Assembly: GCF_021088345.1 (NCBI RefSeq)
Contig: NZ_CP088156.1
Coordinates: 7,245,001 to 7,309,000, forward strand
Direction: 5' to 3'
DNA from: Bradyrhizobium ontarionense
GTDB lineage: Bacteria > Pseudomonadota > Alphaproteobacteria > Rhizobiales > Xanthobacteraceae
Length of the DNA stretch: 64,000 bases
The notes beneath the pieces are model-generated. The model was not told the origin of the DNA. It saw nothing but the letters and a program-made list of their open reading frames with translations, and ran no database searches. The position numbers and the translations under genes were made by a program. Positions 1-7,860 of the stretch are shown here, one piece after another (the first letter of the stretch is position 1; every line of letters starts with the position of its first letter).

Positions 1-819
1 CCGAATGTTGACCTGCAGCGAGGGAATGATCAGGCGGGGCATGCCCAGTGTCTTGTCGCGGGCCTCGCGGAGCGCGACGAACTCGTCCTCGGTCATTCCG
101 TCCCGCGCATGGATATTGTGCAGTCGTTCCTCGCCCACGGTCGTTTCCCAGCGCACGGCGCGGCCGTTCGGGCTGTAGTCGTGACACATGAACAGCCGGG
201 TCTCGTGCGGCAGCGTTTCGAGGATCTTACGGATCGAGCGAAACAGCGTGCGCGCATTGCCGCCGGGGAAATCGGCCCGCGCAGTGCCGCCATCCGGCAT
301 GAACAGGGTGTCGCCGACGAAGGCCGCATCGCCCATGACATGGGTGGTGCAGGCGGGCGTGTGCCCCGGCGTGTGCATCACGAACGCCGTCATCGCGCCG
401 ATGCGGTAGGTGTCCCCGTCCTTGAACAGGCGGTCGAACTGGCTGCCGTCGCGGCGAAACTCGGTGCCCTCGTTGAAGACTTTGCCGAAGGTCTCCTGCA
501 CGGTCAGGATATGCTCGCCGATGCCGACCTTGCCGCCGATCCTGCCCTGGATGTAGGGCGCGGCGGACAGATGATCGGCGTGCGCGTGCGTCTCGATCAG
601 CCATTCGGGCTGCAGACCGTTCAGCTTCACATAGTCGATCAGCATGTCGGCCGACCGCGTGCTGATACGGCCGGCCGCGTAGTCGATGTCGAGGACGGGA
701 TCGATGATCGCGCAGGCCGCGGACGACGGGTCCTTCACGACGTAACTGATCGTGCTGGTTTCCGGATCGAAGAAACCCGCGACCTTGGGCTGCACGCGCG
801 GATCGATGGGATGGGACAT
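1..819 (-). CDS. MBL-fold hydrolase, persulfide dioxygenase/Blh-like (3' end cut by window edge)
   Basis: The reading frame opens with ATG at 819 and runs off the window edge after 273 codons, so only a short C-terminal piece is missing. Residues 77-83 read THAHADH, the metal-binding signature of glyoxalase II/ETHE1-type metallo-beta-lactamases. HTPGHTP and a later CHDY histidine supply further ligands. The THAHADHLSAAPY form is typical of bacterial ETHE1-like persulfide dioxygenases and the Blh proteins of rhizobial biofilm/sulfide operons, which oxidise glutathione persulfide to sulfite. The gene follows a DUF2892 membrane protein and a Crp/Fnr regulator on the same strand, which fits a sulfide-detoxification unit. 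The family call is strong; the exact substrate is inferred. Confidence 0.85.
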   Translation of the reverse strand, partial: MSHPIDPRVQPKVAGFFDPETSTISYVVKDPSSAACAIIDPVLDIDYAAGRISTRSADMLIDYVKLNGLQPEWLIETHAHADHLSAAPYIQGRIGGKVGIGEHILTVQETFGKVFNEGTEFRRDGSQFDRLFKDGDTYRIGAMTAFVMHTPGHTPACTTHVMGDAAFVGDTLFMPDGGTARADFPGGNARTLFRSIRKILETLPHETRLFMCHDYSPNGRAVRWETTVGEERLHNIHARDGMTEDEFVALREARDKTLGMPRLIIPSLQVNIR

Positions 820-889
820 GGCTGCTGCTCCACGATGAAGCTTGCCGGGCGGCACCGTCGCCCAGGCGTTGTCTGTCGTCCTGGCCGAT

Positions 890-1093
890 CTAGGACGTTG
901 CGCCGGACCTGGTTCCGCAGGTGTTGATGCCGAGGATCGCGTAGGGCGGGCACCAGCCGATCAGCGCCGTACCGAGCGGAATCAGACCCAGCAGACCCCA
1001 CAGCGTCTGCGGGCCGATGATGGTGAGGCTCAGGATGGCCAGTCCCACGATGATCCGGATCAGCCGATCGATCTTGCCAACGTTCTGTGTCAT
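890..1093 (-). CDS. DUF2892 (YgaP-like) inner-membrane protein
   Basis: A 67-residue protein that starts with a basic KIDRLIR segment followed by two hydrophobic helices separated by a short GLIPLGT turn and ending near WCPPYAILGINTCG. This is the DUF2892 hairpin also found as the C-terminal membrane part of E. coli YgaP, a sulfurtransferase. An AAGGAAG ribosome-binding site lies 7 bases before the ATG. It sits between a Crp/Fnr regulator gene and a persulfide-type metallo-beta-lactamase gene, all on the reverse strand. A role in sulfur handling at the inner membrane is inferred from these neighbours, not from the sequence itself. Confidence 0.85.
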   Translation of the reverse strand: MTQNVGKIDRLIRIIVGLAILSLTIIGPQTLWGLLGLIPLGTALIGWCPPYAILGINTCGTRSGATS

Positions 1094-1151
1094 CTCGCGC
1101 TTCCTTTGCCTTGTGATGATGAGACCATAGAATGCGGTGCCGGGACGGTAT

Positions 1152-1164
1152 GTAACTAAGTCAC
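1152..1164. promoter_or_regulatory. Imperfect palindrome, candidate operator for the adjacent Crp/Fnr regulator
   Basis: The 13 bases GTAACTAAGTCAC match their own reverse complement at 10 positions (form GTnACTnAGTnAC). They lie about 60-70 bases upstream of the DUF2892 start, in the gap after the Crp/Fnr gene. Size and symmetry suit a Crp/Fnr-family dimer site, though it differs from the TTGAT-N4-ATCAA FNR consensus. The function is inferred. Confidence 0.35.
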
Positions 1165-1179
1165 CAAGCCAGGTGCTTT

Positions 1180-1848
1180 CTAGCCATGCTGCGCAAGCTG
1201 CGAGAGCGCCGGCCCGTCGGTGATCTCGACCGCCCCGCGAGTCACTCGCAGCCAGCCGCGCCGCGCGAATTCGTTGAGCTGACGGCTGATCACCTCCCGC
1301 GCGCTGCCGAGCTCGTTGGCGAGGTCCTGGTGCGTCGCGGCGATGTGCTGCTTCGGTCCGGCGAGCTCGAGAAGCTTCTGCGCCAGTCTCACGTCGATCC
1401 GCTGAAAGGCGACCTCCTCGATGATGCGGAAGAGGTTCGTGACCCGGCGGCTGAACGCTGTGAAGACGAACTGGCGAAATTCGCGTGAGCTCGCGATCAG
1501 CGTGTCGAACATCGTGCGGGGGATCGCCACGGCGCGTATTCGCGTCTCCGCGATGCCCTCGGCCTGGTATTCCTCGTAGCCCATCAGGCAGGCGGTGGTG
1601 AGGGCGCAGCTTTCGCCGGCCTGGACGCGGTAGAGCACGATCTCACGGCCGGACTCGGACGTCTGCTGCACGCGAATCGTCCCGTCCAGCAGCAGCAGAA
1701 AGGACTCCGGCGCCTGACCGGGACCGAAGATGCGGCTGCCTTCAGGAAGCTCGACGATCAGGCTGGTATCGCGCAGCTGGACGAAAAGGTCGTGCGGCAG
1801 CTGTCGAAGCAGCGGGAAGGCGTGGGTCCAATCGTCCTTGTGCGCCAT
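1180..1848 (-). CDS. Crp/Fnr family transcriptional regulator
   Basis: A 222-residue regulator with an N-terminal cyclic-nucleotide-binding-type beta barrel (about residues 20-140), a dimerisation helix and a C-terminal winged helix-turn-helix (about 170-202, LANELGSAREVISRQLNEF). It has no N-terminal Fnr cysteine cluster. Two cysteines (C81 and C87, in GESCALTTACLMG) lie where Crp proteins hold the effector phosphate loop, and the usual arginine/serine cAMP contacts are not evident. A thiol, persulfide or redox signal is therefore plausible and fits the co-oriented DUF2892 and metallo-beta-lactamase genes. I chose the ATG at 1848; a GTG directly before it is possible. The effector is inferred. 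Confidence 0.88.
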   Translation of the reverse strand: MAHKDDWTHAFPLLRQLPHDLFVQLRDTSLIVELPEGSRIFGPGQAPESFLLLLDGTIRVQQTSESGREIVLYRVQAGESCALTTACLMGYEEYQAEGIAETRIRAVAIPRTMFDTLIASSREFRQFVFTAFSRRVTNLFRIIEEVAFQRIDVRLAQKLLELAGPKQHIAATHQDLANELGSAREVISRQLNEFARRGWLRVTRGAVEITDGPALSQLAQHG

Positions 1849-1978
1849 CACGGTGCATCGGCGGATATGGCCGTCATCGCAGCGACGTCGAAAGCAGAGG
1901 CGAAGAACGGCTCCATGACGAACTCCCGATACCTTCCCTGCGAATACCGGTATCGCGGGCGCGGTCGTCTTCGATTGA

Positions 1979-2150
1979 GCTACATCAACGTCGAAACGGC
2001 CGATCGCGGCACTGCGCGACCGCGTGATCGCGTCCTACACGCTGCTCAGCGCCGTCGGCCGCCTCGACGTCCATACCCTCGGCCTGAACACGCCGGATTA
2101 TCTGCCCGAACTGCACTATCATCAGGTTCGTGACGCCTGGCACGGGATCC
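1979..2150 (+). pseudogene. Degenerate 3' remnant of a TolC-family outer-membrane efflux gene
   Basis: The forward-frame translation contains ALRDRVIASYTLL, then SAVGRLDVHTLGL, then LHYHQVRDAW. This is the order of motifs that ends alphaproteobacterial TolC/type I secretion outer-membrane proteins (form: QRDRVVASY..L..IGRL...LGL..Y.P..HY.QVRDAW.G). A stop lies immediately upstream at 1976-1978, no helical coiled-coil body precedes it, and the sequence past the tryptophan runs into an unrelated basic tail. No start codon with a ribosome-binding site serves it. It looks like a leftover from a deletion or rearrangement between the Crp regulator and kup. The rest of the 1849-2340 gap holds nothing else I can name, apart from a 10-base palindrome ATACCGGTAT at 1944-1953. 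Confidence 0.55.
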
Positions 2151-2340
2151 CCCGCCGTCGGGGCAGTCGCGCGACGTCTCGGAGGAAAGAGCACGCGCGC
2201 AAGAACGTCGGGCAGAGTTACCGCCCCGCGCCGCCCGTCATTCGAGGCAGGTCCAATACTCAAAAGAAACACTTTGAACCGTAATCTGTCGCAAGCATGA
2301 TCCGCTCCTTGCGGCCCCGATCCATCGAACCCGGCGCAAA

Positions 2341-4239
2341 ATGATGGCAAATGCTGACACCGAAGAGCCGAGCGCGGTCCACGCCCCGCCTGGCCTGTCC
2401 GGCGGGGGGCTCGGTCCCCTGATGCTGGGAGCGCTGGGCGTCGTCTACGGCGACATCGGCACCAGCCCGCTCTATACGATGAAGACGGCCCTGGAGTGGG
2501 CCGGCGGCGCCGATGCTGACGCCGCGCTCGGCATGCTGTCGCTGATCGTCTGGACGCTGCTGATCACCACCTCGATCAAATACGTCGCCGTCGTGATGCG
2601 CGCCGATAATGATGGCGAAGGTGGTATCCTGGCCCTGATGTCGCTGCTCGGGATCAAGCACGGCGAGCGGCTCGGAGTGATCGCGATCGGATTGATTGGC
2701 GCCGCCTTGCTCTACGGTGATGGCGCCATCACCCCGGCCATCTCGGTGCTGAGCGCACTCGAAGGGCTCAAGACGCCACTGCCTCAGATCACGCCTTACA
2801 TCGTGATGCTCTCCGCGATCATCCTGGTGGGTCTGTTCGTGTTGCAGGCCCAAGGCACGGACCGCATCGGCAGACTGTTCGGCCCGGTGATGATCGTCTG
2901 GTTCGTCATCATCGGCGCCCTTGGCTTGTCCGGTATCCTGCGTCATCCAACCGTGTTGGCGGCGCTCGATCCGCGTTACGGTCTCGTCTATCTCTTCGGC
3001 CATGGGATGACAGGCTTCCTCGTACTGGGCGCCGTCTTCCTGTGCGCCACCGGCGCCGAGGCGCTCTACGCGGACATGGGACATTTCGGCGCCCGTCCGA
3101 TCCGGTTCGCCTGGTACGGACTCGTGCTGCCGTGCCTGATCCTCAATTACGCTGGCCAGACCGCTGTCGTGGTTGACGGTGCGCTTGGCCAGGAGGCCAA
3201 TCCCTTCTTCGCGCTGTGCCCGGCCGCGCTGCAACTGCCGCTTGTCGCGCTGGCGACGGTCGCCACCATCATCGCCAGCCAGGCCATCATCAGCGGCGCG
3301 TTCTCGATGACGCGGCAGGCGATCCAGCTCGGGCTGTGCCCGCGTCTTCATATCGCGCAGACATCGGCCACCGGCTATGGCCAAATCTATATCGGCTTCG
3401 TCAATTGGACGCTGATGGCGTTGACGCTCGGGCTGGCGTTCGGCTTCAAGTCGTCGGACAATCTCGCGGCGGCCTTCGGCATCGCGGTGTCGCTGACCAT
3501 GCTGCTGACCTCGATTCTGATGTTTCTGACCATGCGCGAGATCTGGAAATGGAGCTTCGCAGCCAGTCTGCTCATTGCCGGTCTCTTTGTCCTGGTGGAT
3601 CTGAGCTTCGTCAGCGCCAATCTGATGAAGGTGCTGGAAGGAGGCTGGTTTCCCCTCGTCGTCGCCGCGATCATCTTCTTCCTCATGATGACATGGCGGC
3701 AGGGCCGGGATCTGCTGCTCAGGAAGCTCGAGCGCGACACGCTGCCGCTCGCGATCTTCATCGCCCAGGTCGGCGCCAAGGCGCGGGTGTCCGGCACCGC
3801 GGTCTACATGACCAGCCGGCTCGATGTCGTCCCCGTGCCGCTGCTCCACAATCTGAAGCACAACAAGGTGCTGCACGATCGCATCGTGCTCCTGCACGTC
3901 GTCACCGCGAGCACGCCGCGCGTCGCGCCCGATCAGCGCATCGAGGTCGAGCATCTCGGGAGCAATTTCCACACCATGACGCTGCGCTATGGCTTCATGG
4001 AGCAGCCGGATATCCCTGAAGCTCTCGATCAATGCCGCGAGCGCGGGCTGACGTTCAACATGATGGAGACGTCGTTCTTCGTCGGACGGGTCAAGATCGT
4101 GGCCGAGCGGCGATCGCGCCTCGCCGCCGTTCAGGCCCACCTGTTCGAAATCATGCACCGCAACGCCATGGCGGCCACCGAATTCTTCCGCATCCCTCCG
4201 AACCGCGTGATCGAGCTCGGCGGACAGGTGGAGATCTGA
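2341..4239 (+). CDS. kup: Low-affinity potassium uptake protein Kup (KUP/HAK/KT family)
   Basis: A 632-residue protein with the KUP signature GVVYGDIGTSPLYT at about residues 33-46, twelve predicted membrane segments to about residue 450, and a cytosolic C-terminal domain rich in basic residues (ends QVEI). Length and motif order match bacterial Kup, a K+/H+ symporter of the inner membrane. Conserved elements such as DNDGEGGILAL and GDGAITPAISVL are present. It appears monocistronic. Two adjacent ATG codons open the frame and the ribosome-binding site is weak. A second, high-affinity K+ system (kdp) is encoded 34 kb away in this window. Confidence 0.96.
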   Translation: MMANADTEEPSAVHAPPGLSGGGLGPLMLGALGVVYGDIGTSPLYTMKTALEWAGGADADAALGMLSLIVWTLLITTSIKYVAVVMRADNDGEGGILALMSLLGIKHGERLGVIAIGLIGAALLYGDGAITPAISVLSALEGLKTPLPQITPYIVMLSAIILVGLFVLQAQGTDRIGRLFGPVMIVWFVIIGALGLSGILRHPTVLAALDPRYGLVYLFGHGMTGFLVLGAVFLCATGAEALYADMGHFGARPIRFAWYGLVLPCLILNYAGQTAVVVDGALGQEANPFFALCPAALQLPLVALATVATIIASQAIISGAFSMTRQAIQLGLCPRLHIAQTSATGYGQIYIGFVNWTLMALTLGLAFGFKSSDNLAAAFGIAVSLTMLLTSILMFLTMREIWKWSFAASLLIAGLFVLVDLSFVSANLMKVLEGGWFPLVVAAIIFFLMMTWRQGRDLLLRKLERDTLPLAIFIAQVGAKARVSGTAVYMTSRLDVVPVPLLHNLKHNKVLHDRIVLLHVVTASTPRVAPDQRIEVEHLGSNFHTMTLRYGFMEQPDIPEALDQCRERGLTFNMMETSFFVGRVKIVAERRSRLAAVQAHLFEIMHRNAMAATEFFRIPPNRVIELGGQVEI

Positions 4240-4555
4240 CCGCGGACGGGAGAATACTGTCTGAAGTCCTTTGGAGCGGCTCGGCCGCGTTCGCGTCCAA
4301 CCTGCCGTCTATCGGCTCGTGCGTGGGGTGGGACCGTAGGCATCCATGGCCGGCGGCCGAAAGATGTTATTCTCCAATGCGGCTTGACTGACACGCTCCA
4401 CCGATCCGCAACAACGTCTGTCGCTGGCGTTTCGGTTCCGATTCTGCCGATGGATTGGCCGACCGCTCCGTCCGCTCAGGCCGCCACCTCGAACTGGGGC
4501 TCTGCGATGGTGGGTATCGCGACGTAGCGGACCCCAACTACCAACTTCCCCACCA
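4240..4555. other. Non-coding gap between convergent kup and yciI
   Basis: About 316 bases between two genes that end toward each other. I find no gene with a credible start or family signature, and no clear hairpin followed by a T tract. Nothing further can be supported here. Confidence 0.5.
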
Positions 4556-4843
4556 TCACCCTTGGCGTCGCAAGAACCCGGTGATCGTAACCTTTTCCCA
4601 GATGCCTGCTGCGGCAAAGGGGTCGGCGCGATTGAACGCTTCGACCTCGGCACGACCGGGGGCTTCGACCAGGAACAGGCTTCCGATCATCTTCGAACCA
4701 TCGTCGGAGACGAGCGGGCCGGACATCACGATCGTGACCGCGAGGCGAGAGCTGTCGCCGAGATAAGCCTTGTGCGCGTCATAGTTGGCAAGTCGGACCG
4801 GCAGCGCATCGGACCGATCGAGGGCGTGGATGGCGAAAAGCAT
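4556..4843 (-). CDS. YciI family protein
   Basis: A 95-residue protein of the YCII (ferredoxin-like) fold. It starts MLFAIHALDRSDAL and has the family's conserved histidine/aspartate area (NYDAHKAYL), then SGPL, GSLFLVEA and DPFAAAGIWEKVTITGF. YciI members include TftG, which dehydrochlorinates a chlorohydroxyquinone in the 2,4,5-T hydroxyquinol route, and muconolactone-like enzymes. This gene is last in a reverse-strand series whose first genes degrade hydroxyquinol and lies 75 bases after the periplasmic binding protein. A role as an isomerase or lyase on a ring-derived intermediate is plausible but inferred. Confidence 0.85.
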   Translation of the reverse strand: MLFAIHALDRSDALPVRLANYDAHKAYLGDSSRLAVTIVMSGPLVSDDGSKMIGSLFLVEAPGRAEVEAFNRADPFAAAGIWEKVTITGFLRRQG

Positions 4844-4918
4844 TGGTCTCTCCGTGATTGACGAGGGGCCGGCTCCCAGCTGGCAGCCGGCCCGGAGGCT
4901 GACGAGAAGATCGGTCCG

Positions 4919-5893
4919 CTATTTCGCGCCGAGCTTGCTGGCGTCTTCGAAGGTCGGACACGTCCGCTGTTCCAGCGGTATGTCGAACGGCTGATAGTTC
5001 TCCTTGGTGATGACGGTCGGCTTCAGCACGATCTCGCTGATCACCGGCTGGCCACGAAGCGAGCGGACGACCATCATGGTGCCGAGGCAGCCCTGGGCGA
5101 AGCCGTTATAGTCGCCGCTGGCGAGCAGTTTTCCCGATTTGATCGCGTCGATGGCTTCCTTGGTGCCGTTGATCCCGATCACCTGGGCCTTGCGGTTGGC
5201 GCCGTCCAGCGCCTCGATGGCGCCGACGGCCATGGCGTCGTTGGCGGCGAGCACGCCGTCGATCTGCGCATTGGACTGCATCAGGTTTTCCATCACCTGC
5301 AGGGCCTGCAGGCGCTGATAGTTCCCGGGCTGCGAGGCCAGGAGCTTTGCTCCGGGATTTTCCTTGAGGGCGTCATTGAACCCGCGCACGCGATCGACAT
5401 TGGTCAGCGAGCCCTTGACGCCTTCAATGATCACGACGTTGCCCTTGCCGCCGAGCGTCTTGAGCAGGAACCGGCCCGTCTCCAGGCCGAGGCTGTAGTC
5501 GTCGGCCCCGACGAACGAGACGAACTTGCCGCCGGCCGAACGGTCGGTGATGTTGACGACGGGAATCTTGGCGTCATTGATCTTCTCGACTCCGGGCACC
5601 ATCGCCTTGTAGTCGACTGGCGTGAAGACGATGGCGCTCGGCTTCTTCACCACGACGTCCTCGATCTGGCTGAGCTGCTCGGGGATCGAGTCCGGCTTGG
5701 TCGGGATGTAGTGGAGAACCTTGGCGTTCAGCACCTTCGCCATGTTGTCGGCGCCGACCCGCACCGTCTGGAAGAACGGGTTGGTCTGGTTCTTGGTGAA
5801 GACGGCGATGGTTTCGCCGTCGGCGCGGGCCTGCGTCGTGACGGCCGCGATCAGAATTGACAAAGCGAGGCAGCGCGATATCCGGTGTTCCAT
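4919..5893 (-). CDS. Sugar-type (CUT2/RbsB-like) ABC transporter substrate-binding protein
   Basis: A 324-residue periplasmic binding protein of the Peripla_BP_4 type. A signal peptide of about 24 residues ends ...TTQARA-DG, followed by two alternating lobes with TKNQTNPFFQTVRVGA, the hinge signature NAQIDGVLAANDAMAVGAIEAL, and GINGTKEAIDAIKSGKLLASGDYNG. These are hallmarks of ribose/galactose/inositol-type binding proteins. It follows two permease genes and an ATPase gene on the same strand (40-base gap), completing a CUT2 importer. The ligand cannot be read from the sequence; the neighbouring catabolic genes suggest an aromatic or sugar-like precursor of hydroxyquinol, which is inference. 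Confidence 0.92.
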   Translation of the reverse strand: MEHRISRCLALSILIAAVTTQARADGETIAVFTKNQTNPFFQTVRVGADNMAKVLNAKVLHYIPTKPDSIPEQLSQIEDVVVKKPSAIVFTPVDYKAMVPGVEKINDAKIPVVNITDRSAGGKFVSFVGADDYSLGLETGRFLLKTLGGKGNVVIIEGVKGSLTNVDRVRGFNDALKENPGAKLLASQPGNYQRLQALQVMENLMQSNAQIDGVLAANDAMAVGAIEALDGANRKAQVIGINGTKEAIDAIKSGKLLASGDYNGFAQGCLGTMMVVRSLRGQPVISEIVLKPTVITKENYQPFDIPLEQRTCPTFEDASKLGAK

Positions 5894-5932
5894 TTGGTTT
5901 CCATCCCTGGTTTTCTTGGTTGTCGTACAAGT

Positions 5933-6910
5933 TCATTGCGTCGGGCGCCGCGTCTTCATGTCGAGCCAGACGGCGATGATCACGATGATGCCGGTGACGA
6001 GCGGCTGCCAGTTCGCGCTGATCGAGAGCAGGTTCATGCCGTTCAGCACGAGCGTGAGAATCAAGGCGCCGATGAAGGTGCCGAAGACGGTGCCGACGCC
6101 GCCGAACAGCGAGGTGCCGCCGATCAGGACGGCGGCAATGGCAGGCAGCGTCAGGCTCTCGCCGATGTCGGCCTCGGCGGAATTGAGCCGTGACAAGAAG
6201 ATGATGGATGCGAGCCCGGCCATGGTGCCGGAGACGGTGTACACGAGCAATAGCCGGCGCGCGACCGGAATGCCCGAGAGTCGCGCTGCGACCGGATTGG
6301 CGCCGATGGCGTAGATCTCCTGGCCCCATGTGGTGCGTTGCGCGAACAGCGTGCCGATCGCGAGAAACACCAGCAGCAGATAGACCGGGATCGGCAGCCC
6401 CAGGAAATAGCCGCTGCCGATCTGGCGGAAGCCGGCCGGGAAGCCGTGGATGGTCTCTCCAGCCATGTACCAGTAGGTGACGCCGTTCAGCACCCACAGC
6501 ATGCCGTAGGTGGCGATGAAGGACGGGATACGGAGCGCCGTGACCATGAACCCGTTCAGAAATCCGACGGTGCCTCCCGCGAGCAGCCCGGTGACGATTC
6601 CGAGCGTGGGCGAGCCGGTCTGATGGATCACGGTGCCGGCAAGGCAGGCCGACAGCGCGACGTTGGCGCCGACCGACAGATCGAGGCCTGCGGTCAGCAC
6701 GACCAGAGTCAGGCCAGAGGCGATGAAGAAGGTCAGGCTCGCCTGCCGGAGCACGTTGAGGATGTTGCCGAGGCTGAGGAAGGAGTCGCTCAGCACGGCC
6801 AGTGCGGCGCAGATCAAGAGCGCAGCGAGCAGCCGGTAGAACACTTGTGCCGTGCTCTGCGACAGCAACGACCGCGGCGGCAACACGCTCTCTTTGGTGA
6901 TGTCGGTCAT
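5933..6910 (-). CDS. ABC transporter permease (RbsC-like, CUT2)
   Basis: A 325-residue integral membrane protein of the BPD_transp_2 family, with about ten hydrophobic segments and the conserved stretches ASGLTLVVLTAGLDLSVGA, PSFIATYGMLWVLNG and IAAVLIGGTSLFGGVGTVFGT. The last is the EAA-equivalent loop that contacts the ATPase. Its ATG overlaps the stop of the preceding permease by four bases, which shows translational coupling. With its paralogue next door it would form the heterodimeric channel of the CUT2 importer. Confidence 0.93.
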   Translation of the reverse strand: MTDITKESVLPPRSLLSQSTAQVFYRLLAALLICAALAVLSDSFLSLGNILNVLRQASLTFFIASGLTLVVLTAGLDLSVGANVALSACLAGTVIHQTGSPTLGIVTGLLAGGTVGFLNGFMVTALRIPSFIATYGMLWVLNGVTYWYMAGETIHGFPAGFRQIGSGYFLGLPIPVYLLLVFLAIGTLFAQRTTWGQEIYAIGANPVAARLSGIPVARRLLLVYTVSGTMAGLASIIFLSRLNSAEADIGESLTLPAIAAVLIGGTSLFGGVGTVFGTFIGALILTLVLNGMNLLSISANWQPLVTGIIVIIAVWLDMKTRRPTQ

Positions 6911-7860
6911 GACCGGCTCCGCAGGCCGTCGAGGAACATCGCGACGATGACGAGCGCACCGACGCTCGCGACCTGCACGGAGGAGGGCAACGACACCAGA
7001 TTGAGCCCGTTGCGCAGCACGCCCACCGCGATGACGCCGAGCACGGTGCCGAGCAGCCAGCCATTGCCGCGCTCGAACGAGGTGCCACCGACCGCCACCG
7101 CCGCGATGGCGTCGAACTCAAGCCCGAGCCCTGCAGTGGGGTGCCCCGAATTCATCCGGGCCGTCATCAGCAGGCCGGCGATGCCGGCCATCGTGCCGCC
7201 GATCGCGTAGACCGCGATGAGCAGCCGGGTGGGCGACAGGCCGGCATATCTGAGCGCCTCGCGATTGCCGCCGAGCGCGAAGATGTAGGTGCCGAACCGC
7301 GTGTGGTAGAGCAGGCCGTGAAACACGCCGTAGGTTGCAAGCCCCATGATGACGGGCACGGGGATGCCGAGCAGATTGGCCGAGTAGATGTCGCGCACGC
7401 TGTGGGGAATGCCGACCACGCTCTGGCCGTCGCTCACGATCAAGGACAGGCCCTGCGCCATGCCGAGGGTGGCGAGGGTGGCCACGAACGGCGGAATCCC
7501 GACGATCGCGACCAGCCAGCCATTGACGGTGCCGAACGCCGCGCCGACCAGGACGGCGGCGCCAAACCCCAGCAGCATTGATTTGGTCGCGAGCGAGACG
7601 ATGGCGACGCACAGCGAGGTCAGCGTCAGCACCGCACCCATCGAGAGGTCGAGCCCCTCGGTCATGATGATCAGCGTCATCGGCAGCGCGAGCATGGTCA
7701 GGATCGTCGACTGCACCAGCACGTTGGAGAGGTTCGCGGCCGAGAGAAAGCCCGGCGCGACCGCGCCGAACAGCGCGATCAGCAGCACCAGCACGATCGC
7801 CACCCCGGGGATACGCTGCAGCGAACGGATCGGCGAAACGACGGCAGTGTCACTCATCAT
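6907..7860 (-). CDS. ABC transporter permease (RbsC-like, CUT2), second copy
   Basis: A 317-residue membrane protein, paralogous to the gene that follows it. Family landmarks are MTLIIMTEGLDLSMGAVL, PPFVATLATLGMAQG and IAAVAVGGTSFERGNGWLLGTVLG. It begins with two ATG codons and overlaps the end of the ATPase gene by 11 (or 8) bases, and its own stop overlaps the next permease by four. The arrangement of ATPase, two permeases and binding protein in one unit points to a heteromeric importer rather than the single-permease Rbs layout. Confidence 0.93.
   Translation of the reverse strand: MMSDTAVVSPIRSLQRIPGVAIVLVLLIALFGAVAPGFLSAANLSNVLVQSTILTMLALPMTLIIMTEGLDLSMGAVLTLTSLCVAIVSLATKSMLLGFGAAVLVGAAFGTVNGWLVAIVGIPPFVATLATLGMAQGLSLIVSDGQSVVGIPHSVRDIYSANLLGIPVPVIMGLATYGVFHGLLYHTRFGTYIFALGGNREALRYAGLSPTRLLIAVYAIGGTMAGIAGLLMTARMNSGHPTAGLGLEFDAIAAVAVGGTSFERGNGWLLGTVLGVIAVGVLRNGLNLVSLPSSVQVASVGALVIVAMFLDGLRSRS

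Noticed and set aside
2260..4158. A 632-codon open frame antisense to kup
   Set aside because: It is the shadow of kup in GC-rich DNA: low-complexity His/Arg/Gln/Asp composition, no family motif, no ribosome-binding site.
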